64,000 nt of DNA from Welwitschia mirabilis (lineage: Eukaryota; Gnetophyta; Gnetopsida; Welwitschiales). A program made the translations under genes and the position numbers. The stretch's first letter is position 1; every line of letters starts with the position of its first letter. Under the pieces are notes generated by a model. That model saw only the letters and a program-made list of their open reading frames with translations, was not told the origin of the DNA and searched no databases. This document shows, one piece after another, positions 56,760 through 64,000 of the stretch. Location of the stretch: positions 282,801,709 through 282,865,708 of the forward strand of contig JBOZIK010000001.1 in the NCBI GenBank assembly GCA_051453625.1, read 5' to 3'.

Positions 56760-59450
56760 TTTAAAAAAGGAAATAGAGAAATTTAAAATAAAAGGAAAGG
56801 CATTGTTGTGTGATGATTTCAATGCAATAATTAATTAAGACAAGTTGATATGATACAATGAAAAGAGAACAAAAAATTATTGGATATGTAACATTATTAA
56901 TAAAATAGTAATGGCTTAGAAAGATCCTCATCAGATGTTGCAATTAAATCTCATATAAAAAAATTTCTAGAATGGGATAAATATTTAATCTTGTAGTTGT
57001 AAAAGGAATGAAATTATTTCCTAATAGTATTTATCTTACATTTTCTAAGCTACAAAGATGTTTTTATATTATTCTATTGTGTAGTATGCCCAAAATCTTA
57101 CATATATGAATGATTTTAGAGTCAAATGTCAATTTCCAAAGTCATCACATAATCCTTTAAAATTTAAGATTAAAGGAAGGATTTATTAAAAGATATAGGA
57201 TAAGAATAAATTGAGATGAATTACTATTGAACATAAAGAATCTTTTCAACAAGAGATATAGAAGTAGTGGAAAATTAAGAAGTAAAGAATAACATTGGAA
57301 AAGATCATTCTAGATAGAACACAAAAAATAACTAGTTGTAAGAGATCTATGTGTAACAATTATTGGGTTGATGTAGAAATATTACAAGTAAGAATAGCCA
57401 TTAAATAATCTACTAACAATGAGGATATGATATAAAAACACAAAAGGCTTATTCATAATAAACACCCGCTACTTCTAAAAGAACATTAAGGTTGTCTTTT
57501 TAAGATGATAANNNNNNNNNNNNNNAATTTTTGAAAGTTGTTTTATAATAGAGACTCATCAGAATATAATATTCCTTTTACAGAAGCTCAAACCTTCTAT
57601 AAAAATATTTTTCAACATGAGGTGGATCAAAAACCTAAGCATATAAATTTAAATATAACATAGCTTACTTTAAATGAGGTAAGGAATTAAATCATTAAAT
57701 TAGCTATTAGAAAGGCCATGGGTGTAGAAGAATTATATGCAGAATTACCAAAATGATGTGCTTCATTAGTATGAAAATAAATATAGAAAATTTAAATAAT
57801 GGAAGCAAGAATGAACTAGGAAAGTAATGTGTAATTAGTAGAGTTGCTATGTTATTTAAGAAAGGCAATAAGTTAAACTTTAATAACTATAAGCTAATCA
57901 TGATTAGTAGCATATTTACTAAATTATTGGCCACTATCCTAGAGAAGAGGATAGGAAATTAGATAGAAAATAATAATTTACATGAATTCTCTCAAGTAGA
58001 ATTCCCAAGAAATTACTCTATAATGGATTATCTAATTATCCCTAAGTTTTATAAGAAGCAAGTGGAGGATTTATGAAAAAAGACTTTCATTTGTTTTTTT
58101 GACTTTACAAAAGCTTATGAATCAGTTACTAGGAATAAGTTATGAAGCAAACTTTTTGATCATGATATTTGATCCAATTTATTAATAGTCATACAAGGAT
58201 TATATGTAGAAATGATGGATTAATTAAAAAGCATGAATGCTCAAGAATCTTACACATTTTATAATAACATAAGAGTGAAGAAAGATTATCCTCTGTCACT
58301 AACATTATCTTGAATTTTTATGGATGAGTTATAAAGATGAATGCAGTAGGTAATAGAAAGGTATATAACGCAGATAGGAAAACAAAATGGTCCACATTTT
58401 AATTTTTGCAGATGATGTATCACTAGTTACAAATTTTAATATAGGATGTCAAACTATGTTAAAAGTATTATAAATATTTTTTGAATACTTAGTGATATAG
58501 GTATATGTTTCTAACACAATAATTCTTATTTGTAAAATAAATAATAGAAACTATAGTTTTTTGGAACAAAGTAAACCCTTACAATTGTTAATTCATATAA
58601 ATACCCAAGATTTAAATATTCTCAAAACTATAAATTAAATCAAGGTGTATAACAAAGAGTTTCTGATGAATTAAAGGCTCTTTGTGGTATAAAAAGCAAG
58701 TGTAAGAAAGAAAATATTTGGTCATGGAAGGTACAAAAGAAATTATTTCATACAAATTTTCAACTAGTCATTTTATATGGATGCATCATATGGATCCCAA
58801 ACCTTGCTACAAATTTATGGAAGAAAATAAATAAAATTCAAAAATAATTTTTGTTAGATGAACTTAAAGATAGATCTTACATACCATATGAAAAGTAATT
58901 TCTAAAGGCTAATATGTTACCTTTTGAACTAAGGTAACATGTTATTTTCTAATATTCTTACAGAATATTAAACTTGGTAATAAGATAAAGTTTTTAAGTA
59001 AGGTAATAAAAACCATTGAAAAAAGGAATGGTATGCTAAAGAAATATTATGGCTACAAGAATGGGACATTTAGGATTATAATATAACTAAAGAGCCTAAA
59101 ACAATTTGTAAGATGATGAAAACAAAAGTTATTTAGAAATGGTGGAAGATACTAAAAAGAAAAATAAACTTAAATTCTCTTATAAAACTATTTGAGGAAG
59201 TAATCTTGATGAGAAAGTGACATATCTGTTTCTAATAATATCATTATGAATAAGATCCAATTAATAATGTAAGGATAGGATCTCATCATCTCAGAGTTGA
59301 ATCTTGAAGATGGAATAATTTTCAACCAAAGAATTAGGTTTGTTGACTTTTCTTATTATAAATAGAAGAGGATGAACATCATGTATTATTAGAGTGTTGT
59401 GGAACTGAATTTTTTAGGCATAAATGAGTTATTTATATTACCACTAGTAA
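56760..59450 (+). pseudogene. Second LINE, not L1-like, 5'-truncated (endonuclease, RT, C-terminal Cys/His)
   Basis: 'LLCDDFNAII' at 56803 stands for the endonuclease 'CGDFNA' motif, and 'SSHNPLKF' at 57142 for its final SDHNP. RT follows: 'LFKKGNKLNFNNYKLIMISS' at 57852, 'FFDFTKAYES' at 58095, 'VKKDYPLSLTLS' near 58280, and 'ILIFADDVSLV' at 58396 with the catalytic ADD intact. 'VILYGCIIW' at 58766 is a post-RT motif. Near the end 'IGSHHLRVES' (59276) and 'EDEHHVLLECC' (59368) give a His/Cys pattern unlike plant L1. RTE-, CR1- or Jockey-like relationship is possible; the clade is unsure. The endonuclease start is missing: the element begins just after the L1 tail, so it is 5'-truncated. Confidence 0.7.
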
Positions 59451-60840
59451 TAGTGGAACATTATTTTAAGGATATTTTCAAGATGCATGAGTATTAAAAA
59501 TATATAATGTACTATAGAAATATTGATACTGATTTATTTTGTATTAGTTGAATAGTATGACAAATCTATGAGATCTATCTAGGAGTTATAAAATCTTAGT
59601 TTTATTATTTTCTTTAGAATTTTATATGTTAATATCCTTGAAGTATTCTGAAATATGCTTAGACTTGAAATCTTATATTTAGAAGCAAAGTTGTAACATG
59701 ATTTATAAGTGAAAATTAGAAAACATTTTATCTTTGAGTTGAAACTTAGTCTCTAGACTAATTTTTCAATGTAGAATTATGGTAGAAGATAGAAGTAGCA
59801 AAGGAGAATTTAGATCTTTACTCTTCTTTGGAAACATGTTCAAATGAATTATGTTGAAGTCTTGAATTTGTTTTTAAGGTTTTTAAATCATCTCTTTTTA
59901 CTCATGTAAGAATGGACTAATATTCTTTTTATCTTTGATTCTTTCCTCTTTTATTGAGAATTTTTTAGATGGATTCTTTTTAATTAATATATGTAAATTT
60001 TTAGGTAGTTTTATCACAAACCCCTTCCAACCTCTTACCCACCCAAGAAATACTAGACTACTTAAACTAGTTCTTCATTAAATTATGTTTTTTTCATTAC
60101 TATGTTGTATGAAAATATCAAATATTATAAAGAAAATTAAAAATTTTAATAAATTAAAACCTAGTTAAATTAATAGAGGGGGGAATACATATTTCATTAA
60201 AGAAACAAAGAGATATACAAAAGGATATACATATTAAAATTATTTCAAATGAACATAAAACTATTTTTATACATTTTAGAATAAATTACCTAAAATTTTA
60301 TAAAATATATTTCTACTATAATTTGTATTAATTTTGCCTTTACTTTTTTAAATAAATATTATGTAAAAGCTTATAGATAATATGGAGTGTTTTTAATTTA
60401 AGCAATAATTTCAAAGTTAAAAGCTAGTAGATATAATTTTTTTCAAATTCAAAAAAATTAAAAAAAAATGCATCTTGCTCTTAAAGGATAGATTCTAATT
60501 AACTTAAAAGTACAAAATAACATATTCTTAAAAGAAGTAAATATTAAATAACCTTAAGTATAATATTATCAAATAAACATAATAAATAAATCTTATCAAA
60601 GAATTTCAATATATCTATTTTTTCTTTATATTATATTATAAGGCTTCATAATTAATATACAAAATGCAACTATGAAAAATAAATTAGACTTAAAAATCAA
60701 GAGTTTTAAAATCAAAATAGAAATATTAGTTATATGTGATATGTATATTTTATTTTTATATAATTATTTATTTAAAATATGTAAAAATTAAATATCTAAA
60801 AGAAATTCTTAAGTAGTTAAAGCTTTAGATGTTGTATAAA
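59451..60840. other. AT-rich DNA, nothing recognised
   Basis: One less AT-rich stretch, 'cacaaaccccttccaacctc' near 60015, has no match elsewhere in the window. No frames or motifs seen. Confidence 0.4.
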
Positions 60841-62841
60841 AGAAAAATAATTTAGAATCTAAAGACAATGATGCCCCAACAAATTCAAAAGAAATAGGAA
60901 GAGGCATTTTAGATAACTTCATAAGAAGCTTGCTATAAGCCACTCAAGCAGATTCTCTGGAGACAGTTCACCATCATAATAGATAATCATAATATCATTT
61001 ATGGTAATATATAATTTGTCTACATAAGTTTAAACCATTTGTTCATTCTTTGCTAAATGCACGAAAAGTTGAGCATGATAAGCTTTTAAAGCTGTTAATT
61101 GGGAAGAATTACTCTAGATTTATTCTCAGAAAGGCATAAATTGTCCAATTCATTTTGTAAAAAAAAAAAAACAAGGGTATATAAAAAATAAGAAGATAAT
61201 TAATTTAACTAAATACCAAAAAAATAATATTACTTGGAGCATGTAGATAGTATCATTTACAGTCTTCTTTTGCTCTACCCCATGATAGTCCATATAATAA
61301 AAAAATTCTAGATATCTATTGTGAAAATCCTTTACCTACTATGGCCATTTTCACTAAGAAGTATAATGAAAAGTGAAGAAACCTCTATGACTTTTCTCAT
61401 AATCATAATAAAAATTGATAGCATGAGAGCAACTAAATGGATAAACATCATCTAGCTATAAGGGATACTTAAAATACTATATCGAAGAATCTAAAACTCT
61501 TCAATTTAACTAATAATTCTTTAATCCATGAAGTGAGGGACTTTAGTATCAAGACTATTTGATCTGCCTAATAAGTGATTTAATTTACTTTATTAACAAT
61601 TATTCTAAGTGCAGGAGAAGGGCAAGGAACATAGTAGTGGATCTTATGACGTAAAAGAAGGAAAATAGTAGTGGAATAAAAATGTTCCCCTAAGATGGTA
61701 GATCATTAAAATATAAAATATCATCATCAAGATCTATGTGTAAGTCCAAAAGAAATTAGAAACAACTAGAGAAAAAGAATAATATAAAATCACTCATCAT
61801 AATGTCCTACTCCCTTAGCCATTTGAAATCTTTTGAAGTACATAAGGGTAAACTTCGTCTCCTATTCTTCTATAATAGGTAAAGTATTTTAACACTATAA
61901 AATAAGAATTTAAAAGTACTAACTCCTTATTAAATAAAAAATAAAAATAAACAATAATGAGAAATTAGTAAAAGACAAAAATGCACCTCATGAGAGGAAA
62001 ATCCTCCTTAATTACCTCATAAGGGATTGGCTGCACCACTTCCTTATCCTTACAATAGCATGATGAGTCCTAAAAACTAGAATAAGTGGCTCTATTCATC
62101 TACACATCATGTAGAAACAAACTCCTAATCCTATCATATATAGTAGAATGCACTTTCATAACACATAATAGCTCACTCGCATCATATTGTATCAAGGTAG
62201 TGTGATATGTGTAAAGACTAGTCTAAATACAACTCATTGATGTCCATGTGCATGAACCTCAGCACCTCTATCCCTACATCCTACCCTATGTTTGTGAGCT
62301 ACTATAACCCATAAAAGAACTCATTAAAATAATAAGTAGCTAAAACTCCTAATTTAAACAAAATAAACAAAGTACCCTTAGAAGAATTTCTAGGATTATG
62401 TTAACCCAAACCTTATTCCTTCACTACACTAGAAAAGTGTAATTAAACTAAGGGATGATAGTGTATATTTTTTAGGGGTAGTAAGAATAAGGAATAGATT
62501 AGAAAAGAAGAAAATTGTTGCAAACTCCTGGTCCTAGTTCTTACAAAGTATAGTTCTAAATGCACATGTCCATAGAAACATTTTTCCCTATCTCCACCTA
62601 TTTTAAGATGAATAAGTTGGGATAATGTAGAAGAGAAAATAGTAGAGCCTTAATTAAAAGAAATTCCCCTAATAACAAAAGAGATCAAAATATGATATAA
62701 TGAGGGATTTCTTCAGAATGATCATGAAGGAAGGCTGAATAAGCAATTAAATATTCATAAGCAACATAATAGGGAGTTACAAAATTTATAGTAGCTACAC
62801 CATACTTATGGGTATCTATCTCACTTATAAAAATAAACTCA
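60841..62841 (-). repeat. Repeat X, copy 2 (unrecognised, inverted, uninterrupted)
   Basis: The reverse complement aligns with 37230-38542 joined to 48243-48830. The point matching the insertion is 'atagc' at 61418-61422. A minus-strand piece, 'YYDGELSPENLLEWLIASF' near 60980-60930, resembles a 'FDG.L.PE..LDWL' motif seen in some plant gag proteins. That hint is weak because the other copy does not keep it. The copy ends at a 100-N gap (62842-62941). Confidence 0.65.
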
Positions 62842-62941
62842 NNNNNNNNNNNNNNNNNNNNNNNNNNNNNNNNNNNNNNNNNNNNNNNNNNNNNNNNNNN
62901 NNNNNNNNNNNNNNNNNNNNNNNNNNNNNNNNNNNNNNNNN

Positions 62942-64000
62942 GAAAGTATGAGAGTTTAGAAATAATGGCATAATTTTATTATAGTAATTGCAAAGGCTAT
63001 AAAATAACTCTAAACTTAAATAACTTAGAAAAAATTTAAGCTTTCAAAGACATTAAATGGATTGAAAATAAGTTATAACACTGAAGGATGATCTAAAGAT
63101 TTATTTACACTCTAATAGAAGGATTTAGAAGTGAGTTATAACTAACCAGATGTTGAAAACCTTCTTTTTGAATTACATTTTTAGCTTCTAAAATGAACTA
63201 GGTAGTAAGGTGGAGCTATAGTATCATTAAAAATTTTAAATTTTATGATTTATATTTAAATATAATAGATAATAAATATATAAATTAATTTTGACACTTG
63301 ACACTTCAAACATGAAAAATGAACAAATTTAACATCATTAAAAGGTTAAAATCATCGAATACGTTTCATGAAAGTCTTGTATCACCTTAAGAAGATTACA
63401 TAAAATGAAGTGATAAAAGCTAATAGTTAATAAAAATTACAAAAATACTATAAACCAATACACTAAAGAACTAAAAATTTAAATATTATAACCTCAAAAC
63501 TAGCTTTAATTATTTACTTAAAAGTAGAAGTTTACTAAAGAACTAGTTAATATGGTCGAATTTTCAACCAACTTAATTCAAATTGTATTACTAAGATGAA
63601 CTCTTAATAAATGTTAAATTAAAAATTTTACATTTAAGAGTAACACATTTCCACTATATACATAATATAAAATTTTAAGGGAAAAAGATAAAAGATCACT
63701 AAAAATAACTATCATGCTTAAATAACATTTATTTATAAGCATTGCTAATTATCCTACATATGTTTAGCTTCATATTCTAGAGTAAGAGAATAATAAACAT
63801 TACCTTGTTAACATAATATTATAATAAAAATATCATAAAAATAACTTTTTTATTTTTCATTATTATCAATGCTGCAATACAACACCTAAAATATGCATGT
63901 ATATAAAATAAAATAATAAAATGTAGTGTTTCCTTTGCAAGTAGTACTAGAGTTTAAATAGATACATGTGACTCCTTTTTATAAATGAACTAGAGCTTGA
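62942..64000. other. AT-rich DNA, nothing recognised
   Basis: No frame, RNA gene or repeat match was seen up to the end of the window. Confidence 0.45.

Noticed and set aside
51700-59450. One long LINE spanning both RT regions
   Set aside because: There are two complete sets of RT motifs of different type, with the L1 C-terminal region at about 56.55 kb before the second endonuclease motif at 56.81 kb.
1-64000. Organellar insertion or microbial DNA
   Set aside because: No plastid, mitochondrial or bacterial gene was recognised, and the whole window shows plant retroelement structure.

Overview
The window looks like intergenic DNA from a large, repeat-rich land-plant genome. It is very AT-rich, holds no gene I can call intact, and is built almost entirely from decayed plant retroelements. 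Plant origin is inferred from Ty3/gypsy LTRs followed by a tRNA-iMet-type primer site (TGGTATCAGAGC), from Athila/Tat-like elements with a tRNA-Asp-type primer site (TGGCGCCGTTGCCGGGGA, decayed), and from an L1-type LINE. Coding remnants are full of stops and frameshifts, and most visible decay is C to T and G to A, as expected of long-methylated plant repeats. Sixteen N runs interrupt the sequence.

Layout. 1-1172: flank with a 146-bp tandem duplication. 1173-8555: forward array of iMet-type gypsy DNA, LTR - internal - LTR - internal - LTR. 8567-9213: a tRNA-derived SINE and a reversed piece of the same LTR. 9214-13357: reverse-strand gypsy copy with a roughly 2.1-kb LTR, an LTR minisatellite and a gag fragment. 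13368-16130: anonymous AT-rich DNA and a 270-bp tandem repeat. 16203-18400: 5' LTR, primer site and leader of an Athila-type element, cut by another gypsy LTR (18500-19421). 20890-30022: a complete Athila-type element on the minus strand with 5-bp target duplications. 30028-33310: anonymous DNA with a coding-like remnant and a possible gypsy LTR start. 33835-37060: forward Tat-like gypsy remnant with gag, protease and reverse transcriptase. 37230-38537 and 48243-48830: an unrecognised repeat (X), split by a second complete Athila-type element at 38543-48237. 48831-50366: reverse gypsy LTR. 51700-56650: L1-type LINE. 56760-59450: a 5'-truncated LINE of a different type. 60841-62841: second, inverted copy of X. 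The last kilobase is anonymous.

The most interesting content is the Athila-like family. Two full-length copies in opposite orientations have the same plan: 1.1-1.35-kb LTRs, tRNA-Asp primer site 3 bases after the LTR, leader, gag with zinc knuckle, aspartic protease, and then only non-coding sequence, a near-identical polypurine tract and the 3' LTR. Neither shows reverse transcriptase, RNase H or integrase, so the family looks non-autonomous, possibly mobilised by an enzyme like that of the Tat-like relic at 36.5-37.0 kb. For the plus copy, the second copy of X provides an empty target site inside this same window. A palindrome-like CGTC..GGACG motif recurs in LTRs, leaders and 3' regions of the family.

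All alignments were made by eye. Boundaries given to the base rest on LTR ends, primer sites or target duplications that I could read; other boundaries are good to tens of bases.
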